A stretch of 64,000 nt of DNA, from NCBI RefSeq assembly GCF_034627025.1, contig NZ_CP141050.1:558001-622000 (forward strand), in the 5' to 3' direction. Under the pieces are notes generated by a model. The model worked only from the letters and a program-made list of their open reading frames with translations, did not search any database and had not been told where the DNA came from. The DNA is from Microvirga lotononidis (lineage in GTDB: Bacteria; Pseudomonadota; Alphaproteobacteria; Rhizobiales; Beijerinckiaceae). The stretch's first letter is position 1, and every line of letters begins with the position of its first letter. Shown here one piece after another: positions 8,859-17,983 of the stretch. The position numbers and the translations under genes were made by a program.

Positions 8859-9671
8859 ATGAATGCCACCTGGTTTAGACGCGCTATCGGCGCAACAGCT
8901 CTTCTCGGTTTGACAACCCTCATCACGACGCCCGGCTGGGCAGACGCGCTCGACACCATCATGCAGCGAAAGAAAATCCTGGTCGCGATTGACCTGGGTA
9001 ATCCTCCGCACGGCATGATGGACGCAGCATTCAAGCCGACAGGTTCGGATGTCGAAACGGCCCAGAATCTCGCTAAAGACCTCGGCGTCGAGCTGGAGAT
9101 CGTCCAGGTTACGGCGCCCAATCGCGTGCAATATCTGCTCGCCAACAAGGCGGATGTCGTCATCTCGGCGCTATCGATCACCGACGAGCGCAAAAAGGTT
9201 ATCGATTTTACGAGGCCGTATGCCGAGCTGCAATGCGTCGTAGCCGCCCCCAAGAGCATGGCGATCTCCTCCTATGCCGATCTTTCCGGCAAGGGCGTCT
9301 CCGTGACCCGTGGCACCGTCAACGATCAAGAGCTGACCCGCGGCACGGCCAATGTTCCGAATGTGCAGATCGTTCGGTTCGATGATGACCCTACTTCGGT
9401 AACGGGCATCACCAGCGGTCAGCTCCAGGTCTTCGCGTCCTCGCTGCCTCTTATCAATCAGCTGAAGAAGGACAATCCGAACGTTGACCTCGAGACCAAG
9501 TTCGTCATGAAGGGTTTCCCGCTCGGGATCGCATTCCGCAAGAACGAACCTAAGCTCGCGGCCAAGTTAAATGATTGGGTTAGTGCCAATCTCAAGAACG
9601 GGAAGCTCGTGGAGATCTACAACCGATATCACGGCGTTAAGATCGATCCGGAGAAGCTGGCTGGCATGTGA
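8859..9671 (+). CDS. periplasmic substrate-binding protein, polar amino acid ABC family
   Basis: 270 aa with a Sec signal peptide (about residues 1-28, ending PGWADA). The fold is SBP family 3: LVAIDLGNPPHG near the mature N-terminus, and SALSITDERKKVIDFTRPY around residue 105. In HisJ-like proteins the Arg of that second motif binds the ligand alpha-carboxylate, so the ligand probably carries a carboxylate. That is unexpected next to a sugar kinase and aldolase and argues for a sugar acid, an opine or an amino-sugar conjugate. SD-like AGAGGA precedes the ATG at 8859. Last gene of the operon; a hairpin at about 9762-9797 without a T-tract may be the terminator. Confidence 0.88.
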   Translation: MNATWFRRAIGATALLGLTTLITTPGWADALDTIMQRKKILVAIDLGNPPHGMMDAAFKPTGSDVETAQNLAKDLGVELEIVQVTAPNRVQYLLANKADVVISALSITDERKKVIDFTRPYAELQCVVAAPKSMAISSYADLSGKGVSVTRGTVNDQELTRGTANVPNVQIVRFDDDPTSVTGITSGQLQVFASSLPLINQLKKDNPNVDLETKFVMKGFPLGIAFRKNEPKLAAKLNDWVSANLKNGKLVEIYNRYHGVKIDPEKLAGM

Positions 9672-9841
9672 TTCATCCAGACCAAGGTGCGGTAACCATA
9701 ACTGAGACTGTAGCGATGAGCGGATCCATACATTAGTGACTGTTCATCTGCATAGTTTTTGAGGCCTCTGTTGAGAGATCGAGCAACAGGGGCCTCATGT
9801 GCATTCTAGGATCCTGGAGAGGGAGTCCTATCTACCAGCGA

Positions 9842-9858
9842 CGGTGTTGTCACGTTAA
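9842..9858. repeat. isolated IS end (terminal-repeat copy)
   Basis: GGTGTTGTCACGTTAAC here is 16 of 17 identical to the reverse complement of the right end of the IS remnant at 21699-21715. It is probably a leftover IS end. It lies in the 543-base gap 9672-10214, in which I see no gene. Confidence 0.4.
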
Positions 9859-9902
9859 CTCGGGTTTGACTGAGAGGCGGGAGACGGGCCCGCATGACCG
9901 GA

Positions 9903-10038
9903 GATGTCACATTAACTGAGTATAGTCCTTGGGCTGACCGACAAGGACAGTTTTTGCACAGCCCAAGTCGTTGATTTTTCTCACTGCGGGATTTTTCCTT
10001 GACGAGTACAGGGTAGTATTCGCCGTTAATGTGACATC
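9903..10038. mobile_element. MITE-like element, 136 bp, with IS-type inverted repeats
   Basis: Flanked by perfect 14-bp inverted repeats GATGTCACATTAAC (9903-9916) and its complement (10025-10038), extendable to 17 bp with one mismatch. They resemble the ends of the IS6-type element at 35525-36338 (GATGTCAC..). The interior is non-coding, so it could be mobilised in trans by that transposase group. Confidence 0.5.
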
Positions 10039-10214
10039 CCCGTTTCCACACAGGCTGGACCCTCAGCAGACATTCCGCGCGGCATGGCCTACCCTGCACG
10101 AACAGATCCGTCTTCCGAGCCCTCGCATTGCCTCCATTTGGACGGCTGCGCAAGCATTACTGTTGGCGTAAACATTGGGCAATGCTGCATGAGGCGTATG
10201 GCCTGACGGATCCG

Positions 10215-11087
10215 TCAGCGATGAGTGCGTTTCGCGTTTCCATTCGGGTGCTTGCCGGTCCCGTCCGCCCCCCGCAGACGAGCTTCGATCCAGGCTGCTT
10301 CCCGCTTGAGCAGCGGGACCAGCTCGCGCTGGCGCTCGTCGGTCAGGCGGGTTTCTGTCGCTGCGATGGAAAGCGCCCCGACTGGACGGCCATCCGACCC
10401 GGGAATGGCGACCCCAATCGCCCACGAGTCGGCCAACATCATGCCGGGATTGAGCGCATAGCCTCTTGCCCGCGTGTCCGCGACGAGCCTACGGAGAACC
10501 GCGGGCGAAAATGCCGGATACTTGTCTGCCAGCACATCGGCGTTGGCCGCCAGGATCTCATCTACCTCCTTGTCCGACAGGGCGGCGAGCAGCGCCAAGC
10601 TTCCGGCTCCGATGCCGAGGGGGTGGCGGTCTCCCGCATGAAGAGCATGAACCCGGATCGGGTAGGGGCCCTCTTCGCGGTGGACGCAGATGGAATAGAC
10701 GTCCCGCGGAACCGACAGGAAGGCCGTGTCGCCCGTCTCCTGACTCAGGCGGACGAGGGACCGGAGCGAAACCGAATGGATGCCGAAACGGGCGCTCGCC
10801 AGGGTTCCGAGAACATAGATCTCGGGGCCCAGATAATAGCGACGCGTCTCCAGATCCTGGTCGAGGAGACCCGCCCGCACGAGCGCCAGCAGCATCCGGC
10901 GGACGGTCGGTTTCGAGAGACTGCACTGCGCAACGAGGTCCGACAGCCTGGCGCCCGCGGATCCCGCCTGCCCCACAAGGAGAAGCAGTGTCGCTGCCCG
11001 GTCAATCGCCTGCGCTCCGCTGGACGCCGCTTCGTCGATCCCCTGTAAGGCGATCTTGGCCGAAACGGTCTTCCGGTGTTCCAGCAT
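10215..11087 (-). CDS. IclR-family transcriptional regulator
   Basis: 290-aa winged-helix regulator. HTH at about residues 28-80 (AIDRAATLLLLVGQAG then LSDLVAQCSLSKPTVRRMLLAL), then the IclR effector domain with GIGAGSLALLAAL and GMMLADSWAIGVAIPG. It is divergent from the TRAP transporter operon with 196 bases between starts, so it probably controls uptake and breakdown of that organic acid. The plus strand over the same bases also has long open frames, but those are shadows of GC-rich codons. Confidence 0.85.
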   Translation of the reverse strand: MLEHRKTVSAKIALQGIDEAASSGAQAIDRAATLLLLVGQAGSAGARLSDLVAQCSLSKPTVRRMLLALVRAGLLDQDLETRRYYLGPEIYVLGTLASARFGIHSVSLRSLVRLSQETGDTAFLSVPRDVYSICVHREEGPYPIRVHALHAGDRHPLGIGAGSLALLAALSDKEVDEILAANADVLADKYPAFSPAVLRRLVADTRARGYALNPGMMLADSWAIGVAIPGSDGRPVGALSIAATETRLTDERQRELVPLLKREAAWIEARLRGADGTGKHPNGNAKRTHR

Positions 11088-11283
11088 GTGGACCTTCTGG
11101 GTTCGCCAGCATCCTTATTGTCTAGGAGCGGACTTTTCATTTGACAAGTGGCACGTCCGGGTTCCTTCTTGTAGCATCAAGGGACGCGTCCGTCAGAGAC
11201 GTACAAGAACCCAGCGGGTCCGGCATATGGACCCGTATTGCAAGGGAACGTGAAGGTCCCGCGGGACCGACCAGGAGGGTTAA
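11088..11283. promoter_or_regulatory. divergent promoter region, IclR / TRAP operon
   Basis: This 196-base gap holds the promoters of both divergent units. The end (GACCAGGAGGGTTAA before 11284) is a strong ribosome site for dctP. I cannot identify an operator with confidence. Confidence 0.45.
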
Positions 11284-12303
11284 ATGATTCTTTCTCGCCG
11301 CCGGCTGCTGACTGTCGGCTCCACCGCTCTCGCCGGCGCCGTCGTTGGAGCTCCGTTCATCGCACGCGCTCAGCAGGCGGAGTTCACTTACAAATATGCG
11401 AACAATCTGCCCGATACGCATCCGATGAACGCCCGCGCTCGGGAAATGGCCGAGGCGATCAAGAAGGAAACCAACGGCCGCGTCGATATCCAGATCTTTC
11501 CGAACAGCCAGCTCGGCTCAGACACCGACACCCTCAGCCAGGTGCGATCGGGCGGCGTCGAGTTCTTCACGCTCTCCGGCCTGATCCTATCCACGCTCGT
11601 GCCGGCCGCGTCGATAAACGGGGTCGGATTCGCCTTCCCGAATTACGATGCGGTCTGGAAGGCCATGGACGGCGATCTCGGCGCCTATGTCCGGGCTCAG
11701 ATCGCGAAGGCCAATCTCGTGGCCATGGACAAGATCTGGGACAACGGCTTCCGGCAGACGACCTCGTCGACGAAGCCGATCAACACGCCCGAGGACCTGA
11801 AGAGCTTCAAGATCCGCGTGCCGGTCTCCCCGCTCTGGACTTCGATGTACAAGGCCTTCGATTCGGCTCCCGCTTCCATCAACTTCAACGAGGTCTATTC
11901 GTCGCTCCAGACCAAGGTCGTGGAGGGGCAGGAGAACCCGCTGGCGATCATCGCGACGGCGAAGCTCTACGAAGTGCAGAAATACTGCTCGCTCACCAAT
12001 CACATGTGGGATGGCTTCTGGTTCCTGGCCAACCGCCGCGCATGGGAGCGCCTGCCGCAGGACGTGCGCACCATTGTAGCCAAGCATATCAACGCGGCGG
12101 CCGAGAAGGAACGTGAGGACGTCGCCAAGCTCAATGCGAACCTGCAGCAGGAACTCGCCAGCAAGGGGCTGATTTTCAATCAGCCCGATCCGACCCCGTT
12201 CCGGGACAAGCTGCGTCAGGCCGGCTTCTACGCCGAATGGAAGGGCAAGTACGGCGACGAGGCCTGGGCCATTCTAGAAAAGTCCGTCGGCAAGCTGGTG
12301 TAG
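11284..12303 (+). CDS. TRAP transporter substrate-binding protein (DctP family)
   Basis: 339-aa periplasmic binding protein of a TRAP transporter. The N-terminus has a twin-arginine type signal (SRRRLLTVGS, cleavage near ARAQQA), typical for many DctP proteins. The mature part shows the family features FTYKYANNLPDTHPMN and, around residues 150-190, the segment with the ligand-carboxylate Arg (FKIRVPVSP). A strong AGGAGG lies just upstream of the ATG. It delivers an organic acid to the DctQM protein encoded 5 bases downstream. Confidence 0.9.
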   Translation: MILSRRRLLTVGSTALAGAVVGAPFIARAQQAEFTYKYANNLPDTHPMNARAREMAEAIKKETNGRVDIQIFPNSQLGSDTDTLSQVRSGGVEFFTLSGLILSTLVPAASINGVGFAFPNYDAVWKAMDGDLGAYVRAQIAKANLVAMDKIWDNGFRQTTSSTKPINTPEDLKSFKIRVPVSPLWTSMYKAFDSAPASINFNEVYSSLQTKVVEGQENPLAIIATAKLYEVQKYCSLTNHMWDGFWFLANRRAWERLPQDVRTIVAKHINAAAEKEREDVAKLNANLQQELASKGLIFNQPDPTPFRDKLRQAGFYAEWKGKYGDEAWAILEKSVGKLV

Positions 12304-12308
12304 TGGCC

Positions 12309-14204
12309 ATGGCCCGCATCGAGTCTCATCCTGGTGGGGCGAGCTTGATTGCGGAGCGCCCGAACTCTTCCCGCGGGCGCTCCTGGACGACATTGCTCGA
12401 CGCCGTCCTCGGCGCACTCGTCGAAATTCCGGTCGCGATCCTCGTCGCGGCCGAAATCGTGATCCTGTTTGCAGGCGTGATCGCGCGCTTCGTCCTTCAC
12501 CAGCCCCTGGTCTGGTCGGATGAACTGGCGTCGATCCTGTTTCTCTGGCTCGCCATGCTGGGAGCCGTCGTCGCGTTCCGGCGCAATGAGCATATGCGGA
12601 TGACGGCGATCGTCAGCCGCGCATCACCACAGACCCGAGTGTTCCTCGATGTGTTCGCGACCGGAGCGGCGCTGGCCTTTCTCCTGCTCATTGCCTGGCC
12701 GGCTTTCGAATACGCTCAGGAGGAAACCTTTATCACCACCCCGGCGCTGGAGATTACCAATGCTTGGCGCGCGGCGGCTCTCCCGGTCGGCATTGGCCTC
12801 ATGGCGATCTTCGCCCTGCTTCGGTTGTCGCGCATCGGATCGATCAGAACCGTTGCGACGGCTCTCGCGGCCGTCGCGGCGATCATCATAGCGTTCTGGC
12901 TCGCCGAGCCTTTGTTCCGTCAGCTCGGCAATCTGAACCTGGTGATCTTCTTCATCGGCGTCGTCGCCGGGTCAGTTCTGGTCGGGGTTCCCATCGCCTT
13001 TGCGTTTGGGCTCGCGATCTTCGGCTATCTGACGCTGACCACGCAGACCCCTCTCATGGTCCTCGTCGGGCGCATGGACGAGGGCATGTCGCATCTCATT
13101 TTGCTCGCCGTGCCGCTCTTCGTCTTCCTAGGCCTTCTGATCGAGATGACCGGGATGGCCCGTGCCATGGTGGCCTTCCTGGCGAGCCTTTTGGGGCACG
13201 TTCGGGGCGGGCTCCACTATGTGCTCGTCGGGGCCATGTATCTGGTGTCGGGCATCTCGGGCGCCAAGGCGGCTGACATGGCGGCGGTGGCTCCCGTACT
13301 GTTTCCTGAAATGAAAGCGCGCGGCGCAAAGCCCGGCGATCTCGTGGCTCTGCTCTCCGCAACAGGGGCGCAGACCGAGACCGTTCCGCCGAGCCTCGTC
13401 CTGATCACCATTGGCTCGGTGACGGGCGTGTCGATCGCGGCCCTCTTCACGGGCGGGCTTCTGCCGGGCGTTGTGCTCGCCGTCACCCTCTGCCTCGTCG
13501 TCTGGTGGCGGTATCGCAAGGAAGATCTCAGCCATGTGAAGCGCGCGAGCCGGCGCGAGATCGGGCGTGCCTTCGTGGTCGCTGTGCCGGCCATCGCGCT
13601 GCCCTTCGTGATCCGCGCCGCGGTGGTGGAGGGCGTCGCAACGGCGACCGAGGTCTCGACGATTGGCATCGTCTACGCCATCGTCATCGGGCTCGTCGTG
13701 TACCGCCAGTTCGACTGGACGAAGCTGAAGCCGATGCTGATCGATACGGCCTGTCTGTCGGGCGCGATCCTGCTCATCATCGGGACAGCCACGGGAATGG
13801 CCTGGGGCCTGACACAGTCGGGCTTCTCACGCTCGCTCGCGGCCGCCATGACCGGCCTGCCGGGCGGAGCCGTCACGTTCATGGCCGTGTCGATCGTCGC
13901 CTTCATCATCTTAGGATCCGTCTTGGAAGGCATCCCAGCGATCGTGCTGTTCGGGCCATTGCTGTTCCCGATCGCCCGGGCCGTTGGCATTCACGAGGTG
14001 CACTACGCGATGGTGGTCATTCTGGCGATGGGCATCGGCCTGTTCGCTCCGCCTTTCGGGGTCGGCTACTACGCCGCCTGCGCGATCGGCCGTGTCGAGC
14101 CGGCCGAGGGCATGAAGCCGATCCTGGGCTACATGCTCGCGCTCGTGATCGGCACCATCATCGTCGCGGCCGTGCCGTGGATCTCAATCGGCTTTCTCTC
14201 GTGA
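12309..14204 (+). CDS. TRAP transporter fused small and large membrane subunits (DctQM)
   Basis: 631-aa inner-membrane protein. Residues about 30-190 are the DctQ part with four helices (VWSDELASILFLWLAMLGA and RRNEHMRMTAIV are its signature). Residues about 215-631 are DctM, with the repeated GVPIAFAFGLAIFG and ETVPPSLVLITIGSVTG regions and many membrane helices. The ATG at 12309 follows the dctP stop closely; the frame reading back to 12237 only overlaps dctP. It is a Na+-coupled importer of carboxylates. The fusion is common in alphaproteobacteria. Confidence 0.9.
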   Translation: MARIESHPGGASLIAERPNSSRGRSWTTLLDAVLGALVEIPVAILVAAEIVILFAGVIARFVLHQPLVWSDELASILFLWLAMLGAVVAFRRNEHMRMTAIVSRASPQTRVFLDVFATGAALAFLLLIAWPAFEYAQEETFITTPALEITNAWRAAALPVGIGLMAIFALLRLSRIGSIRTVATALAAVAAIIIAFWLAEPLFRQLGNLNLVIFFIGVVAGSVLVGVPIAFAFGLAIFGYLTLTTQTPLMVLVGRMDEGMSHLILLAVPLFVFLGLLIEMTGMARAMVAFLASLLGHVRGGLHYVLVGAMYLVSGISGAKAADMAAVAPVLFPEMKARGAKPGDLVALLSATGAQTETVPPSLVLITIGSVTGVSIAALFTGGLLPGVVLAVTLCLVVWWRYRKEDLSHVKRASRREIGRAFVVAVPAIALPFVIRAAVVEGVATATEVSTIGIVYAIVIGLVVYRQFDWTKLKPMLIDTACLSGAILLIIGTATGMAWGLTQSGFSRSLAAAMTGLPGGAVTFMAVSIVAFIILGSVLEGIPAIVLFGPLLFPIARAVGIHEVHYAMVVILAMGIGLFAPPFGVGYYAACAIGRVEPAEGMKPILGYMLALVIGTIIVAAVPWISIGFLS

Positions 14205-14293
14205 GCCCCGTCCTCGGCCACGGGGGCGAGGACATTGCCTGATGCAATGAAGCCGGACCGCTCGGCGGACCTGCCAACCATGGAGACGAGGAC

Positions 14294-15463
14294 ATGACAC
14301 GCGCATCCATCGTGGGCTGGGCCCACACCCCCTTCGGCAAGCTCGAGGATCCCGATGTCGAGAGCCTGATGGCACGTGTCTCCGGCGAGGCTCTCGCCCA
14401 TGCAGGTATCGGCCCCGAGGACGTGGACGGCATCTATGTCGGCGTCATGAACAACGGCTTCTCGAAGCAGGGTTTCGAGGCGGCCCAAGTGGCGCTGAGC
14501 CGGCCCGAACTCGTCCATGTGCCGGCGACGCGGCTCGAGAATGCCTGCGCGACGGGATCCGCGGCTCTCTACACGGCGCTCGATTTTGTCGAAAGCGGCC
14601 GGGGGCGCGTGGCCTTGGTCGTCGGTGCCGAAAAGATGACCGCCAAATCGGTGGTAGAGACGAGCGACATCCTGCTGAGCGCCTCCTACCGCAAGGAAGA
14701 GGGTGATACCGAAGTCGGCTTTGCAGGCGTGTTCGGCCGCATTGCCCAGAACTACTTCCAGCGCTACGGGGACCGCAGCGAGGAGCTTGCCCGTATTGCC
14801 GCGAAGAATCACAGAAATGGCGTCTCGAACCCCTATGCCCAGATGCGCCGCGATTTCGGGTTCGAGTTCTGCAACGCCGTCTCGGACAAGAACCCCTACG
14901 TGGCGGCACCGCTGCGGCGAACCGACTGCTCGCTCATCTCGGACGGGGCGGCCGCCATCGTGGTGGCGGACGAGGAAACGGCCCAACGGCTTCAGCGCTC
15001 GATCGCGTTCCGCACCCGTCAGCACGTCAACGACATCCTTCCCCTGTCGCGGCGCGACCCGACAACCTTTGCGGGCGCCCGCATAGCCTGGGAGAAGGCG
15101 CGATCGGATGCCGGCGTCACGCTGGACGACCTCGACCTCGTCGAGACACATGACTGCTTCACCATCGCCGAACTCATCGAATACGAGGCGATGGGGCTTG
15201 CGGCTCCCGGTGAGGGCTACCGCGTGGTGCGGGAAGGCATCGCCGAGAAGGGCGGCCGCCTTCCCGTCAATCCTTCGGGCGGGCTGAAATCGAAAGGGCA
15301 TCCGATCGGCGCGACCGGCGTTTCAATGCATGTCATGGCCTGCCTTCAGCTCATGAACGACGCGGGCGACATGCAGATTCCGGATGCCGGGCTCGTGGGC
15401 GTCTTCAACATGGGCGGTGCGGCCGTCGCCAACTACGTTTCCATTCTGGAGCGCCGCAAATGA
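14294..15463 (+). CDS. thiolase-family protein (acetyl-CoA acetyltransferase / SCP-x type)
   Basis: 389 aa. Active-site Cys85 in RLENACATGS, His in VETHDCFT and the C-terminal GHPIGATG motif are present, so it may be catalytic. The overall pattern matches the SCP-x/PaaJ-like thiolases rather than degradative FadA. It would cleave a 3-oxoacyl-CoA or condense acyl groups. A GGAGACGAGGAC ribosome site precedes the ATG. Its stop overlaps the ligase start (ATGA), so both are translated together. Confidence 0.87.
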   Translation: MTRASIVGWAHTPFGKLEDPDVESLMARVSGEALAHAGIGPEDVDGIYVGVMNNGFSKQGFEAAQVALSRPELVHVPATRLENACATGSAALYTALDFVESGRGRVALVVGAEKMTAKSVVETSDILLSASYRKEEGDTEVGFAGVFGRIAQNYFQRYGDRSEELARIAAKNHRNGVSNPYAQMRRDFGFEFCNAVSDKNPYVAAPLRRTDCSLISDGAAAIVVADEETAQRLQRSIAFRTRQHVNDILPLSRRDPTTFAGARIAWEKARSDAGVTLDDLDLVETHDCFTIAELIEYEAMGLAAPGEGYRVVREGIAEKGGRLPVNPSGGLKSKGHPIGATGVSMHVMACLQLMNDAGDMQIPDAGLVGVFNMGGAAVANYVSILERRK

Positions 15464-17097
15464 CCGCAATCGTGCAGACCCCTCCTGGCGGCGTGACGCC
15501 CGTCTCCAAGCGGGTCATGAACCTGGCCAATTTTCTGCATCAGGCGGCGCGGCGGCATGGGAAGGAGATCGGCTTCGTCTGGGGCGACACCGGCCTGACC
15601 TGGGCCGAGCTGGACCGGCGCGTGAATGCCATGGCGGCGGCTCTCGCCGCCGGGGGCATAAAGAAAGGCGACAGGGTCTTGGTGCAGTCCAAGAACTGCA
15701 ACCAGATGTTCGAGTCGATGTTCGCCTGCTTCCATGTTGGCGCAGTCTGGGTTCCGACGAATTTCCGCCAGACCCCGGCGGAGGTAGCCTACCTTGCTCA
15801 GTCGAGCGGCGCCTCCGCCCTGATCTGCCACTGCGACTTTCCGGAGCATGTTGCGGTCGTGCGTGAGGCCGCTCCCGATATCCGCTTCGTCATTTCCATC
15901 GGAGCGTCTGAATTCGGTCAGGACTACGATGCGCTTGTCGCGCAGCACTCCGCCGAGACTGTGCCGATGGCAGGCGTCCAGCATGACGATCCATGCTGGT
16001 TTTTCTTCACGTCAGGCACGACCGGGCGCCCCAAGGCCGCCATTCTCACTCATGGTCAGATGGCATTCGTGGTGACGAACCACCTCTGCGACCTGATGCC
16101 GGGCACAACCCATGAGGATGCCTCCTTGGTGGTGGCGCCGTTGTCGCACGGCGCGGGCGTTCACCAGCTCGCGCAGGTAGCGCGCGGGGTCAAGACCGTG
16201 CTGCTCTCGGGAGACCGGTTCGACATAGATGAGGCCTGGGCGCTTGTCGAAAAATGGCGGATCACGAACCTGTTCACCGTTCCCACCATCGTCAAGATGC
16301 TGACCGAGCATCCTGCGGTGGATACGCACGACCACTCGTCCCTACGCTACGTGATCTATGCCGGCGCTCCCATGTACCGGGAGGATCAGAAGCACGCGCT
16401 CAAGAAGCTCGGAAAGGTGCTGGTCCAGTATTTCGGGCTTGGCGAGGTCACCGGCAACATCACGGTGCTTCCGCCTGCGCTCCATGAACCGGAGGACGGC
16501 CTTGGCGTGAGGGTCGGAACCTGCGGCTATGAGCGCACTGGGATGCAGATCTCGATTCAGGACGAGACGGGACGCGAGCTGGCGACCGGCGAAACGGGCG
16601 AAATCTGCGTCTGCGGCCCAGCGGTGTTCGCGGGCTACTACGACAACCCGGAGGCGAACGCGAAAGCCTTTCGCGACGGCTGGTTCCGGACGGGCGATCT
16701 CGGGCACATGGACGAAGAGGGCTATCTGTACATCACCGGACGCGCTTCGGACATGTACATCTCGGGCGGCTCCAACGTTTATCCGCGCGAGATCGAAGAG
16801 AAGATCCTGACGCACGAGGCCGTTGCGGAGGTTGCCATCCTGGGAGTGCCCGACAGGACCTGGGGCGAGGTTGGTGTGGCGGTTTGCGTTCTCCGGCCGC
16901 AGGCGAATCTCAGCGAGCGGGAGCTCCTGGCGTGGATGGATGGCAAGGTCGCCCGCTACAAGCTTCCGAAACGGGTGTTCTTCTGGAATGCCCTGCCGAA
17001 ATCCGCCTACGGCAAGATCACCAAGAAAGATATCCGGGCGGAACTCGAAGTCCGAGGCTGCCTGCCGCTGGACCACCCGACTCAGATCCCCGCCTGA
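15460..17097 (+). CDS. acyl-CoA synthetase (AMP-forming)
   Basis: 545-aa ANL-superfamily enzyme that activates a carboxylic acid as acyl-AMP and then acyl-CoA. P-loop motif FFFTSGTTGRPKAA (about residue 185), A5-like YFGLGEVTGN, A7/A8 WFRTGDLGH and GRASDMYISGGSNVYPREIE, and the catalytic Lys near the end in AYGKITKKDIR. It overlaps the thiolase gene by 4 bases. In context it would activate the acid brought in by the TRAP system, after which the SDRs and thiolase process it. The chain or ring type is not readable. Confidence 0.9.
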   Translation: MTAIVQTPPGGVTPVSKRVMNLANFLHQAARRHGKEIGFVWGDTGLTWAELDRRVNAMAAALAAGGIKKGDRVLVQSKNCNQMFESMFACFHVGAVWVPTNFRQTPAEVAYLAQSSGASALICHCDFPEHVAVVREAAPDIRFVISIGASEFGQDYDALVAQHSAETVPMAGVQHDDPCWFFFTSGTTGRPKAAILTHGQMAFVVTNHLCDLMPGTTHEDASLVVAPLSHGAGVHQLAQVARGVKTVLLSGDRFDIDEAWALVEKWRITNLFTVPTIVKMLTEHPAVDTHDHSSLRYVIYAGAPMYREDQKHALKKLGKVLVQYFGLGEVTGNITVLPPALHEPEDGLGVRVGTCGYERTGMQISIQDETGRELATGETGEICVCGPAVFAGYYDNPEANAKAFRDGWFRTGDLGHMDEEGYLYITGRASDMYISGGSNVYPREIEEKILTHEAVAEVAILGVPDRTWGEVGVAVCVLRPQANLSERELLAWMDGKVARYKLPKRVFFWNALPKSAYGKITKKDIRAELEVRGCLPLDHPTQIPA

Positions 17098-17171
17098 ACG
17101 TCGGCGTGCACTCTCCGCGCCGACGACGCGCCTTTTGCCGAATGCCGCCACCCACCGGAAGGGAAGAAATC

Positions 17172-17972
17172 ATGGCTCAGGAACAGACGGTACTGGTGAC
17201 CGGAGGTGCGTCGGGCATTGGTTTGGCGGTCGTCGAAGCCGTTCTGGCGGAGGGCTGGCGCGCCGTCGTGGCGGATCTGGACCCTCGGAACCTCGACCGA
17301 TGCAAGGACTCTCTCGGGTCCTTCGGTGGTCGCGTGCGGTTCGAGTCGATGAACGTTGCGGACGAGCATGCGGTCACCCGAGTTATCGAGGCCTGTGAAG
17401 CCGAGTTTGGTCCACTGACAGGTGTCGTCAACTCTGCCGGCATCGGGCGCGACGTGCCGGCGCTCGAGACCAGCATTGAACTCTTCCGGGCAATGCTGGA
17501 GGTCAACCTGATTGGCAGCTTCGTGGTGTCCCGCGAGGCCGCCAGGAGAATGCGGGAGCGAGGGGCCGGATCCATCGTCAACATCGCGTCCGTCTCGGGC
17601 GTCATGGGCAATAAGGGGCGCGTCGCCTACGGCGCATCCAAGGGCGGCGTGATCACGATGACGAAGGTGATGGCGGTTGAACTGGCGTCGCTCGGCATTC
17701 GCGTGAACGCCATCGCACCCGGTCCGATCGAGACTCCGCTCGTCCAGGACGTGCACACGCCCGAGGTGCGGTCCGCCTGGATGTCGACCGTACCGCAGCG
17801 GCGATATGGTCAGCCGAACGAGATTGCCGGAACTGCCGTTTTCCTGCTCGATAACCTCAAGTCCAGCTACATCACAGGGCAAACGATCTGCGTCGACGGC
17901 GGCTTCTCGATCGCTGGCATTCTTGACGGCATGGCCGCACGGGGGGCAGCGCCCTCCATCGTGAGACAATAG
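17172..17972 (+). CDS. short-chain dehydrogenase/reductase, probably NAD-dependent
   Basis: 266 aa. TGGASGIG at residues 10-17, Asp35 at the end of strand 2 (VVADLD), which favours NAD, NSAG at 87-90, Ser140, Tyr153 and Lys157 (YGASK). The ATG at 17172 follows GGAAGGGAAGAAATC; the much longer frame from 16884 only reads through the end of the ligase gene. Likely a 3-hydroxyacyl-CoA or alcohol dehydrogenase in the same pathway. Confidence 0.87.
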   Translation: MAQEQTVLVTGGASGIGLAVVEAVLAEGWRAVVADLDPRNLDRCKDSLGSFGGRVRFESMNVADEHAVTRVIEACEAEFGPLTGVVNSAGIGRDVPALETSIELFRAMLEVNLIGSFVVSREAARRMRERGAGSIVNIASVSGVMGNKGRVAYGASKGGVITMTKVMAVELASLGIRVNAIAPGPIETPLVQDVHTPEVRSAWMSTVPQRRYGQPNEIAGTAVFLLDNLKSSYITGQTICVDGGFSIAGILDGMAARGAAPSIVRQ

Positions 17973-17983
17973 GTCATCGGAAC

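Noticed and set aside
9762..9797. Hairpin GAGGCCTCTGTTG/CAACAGGGGCCTC as a terminator
   Set aside because: Good stem but no T-tract on either strand, so only noted under the binding-protein gene.
10128..11048. Long plus-strand frame over the second IclR gene
   Set aside because: Antisense of a clear IclR protein, Arg/Pro/Gly-rich and without motifs; typical shadow in GC-rich DNA.
13505..14242. Frame inside dctM in another phase
   Set aside because: Arg/His-rich shadow of the TRAP permease.
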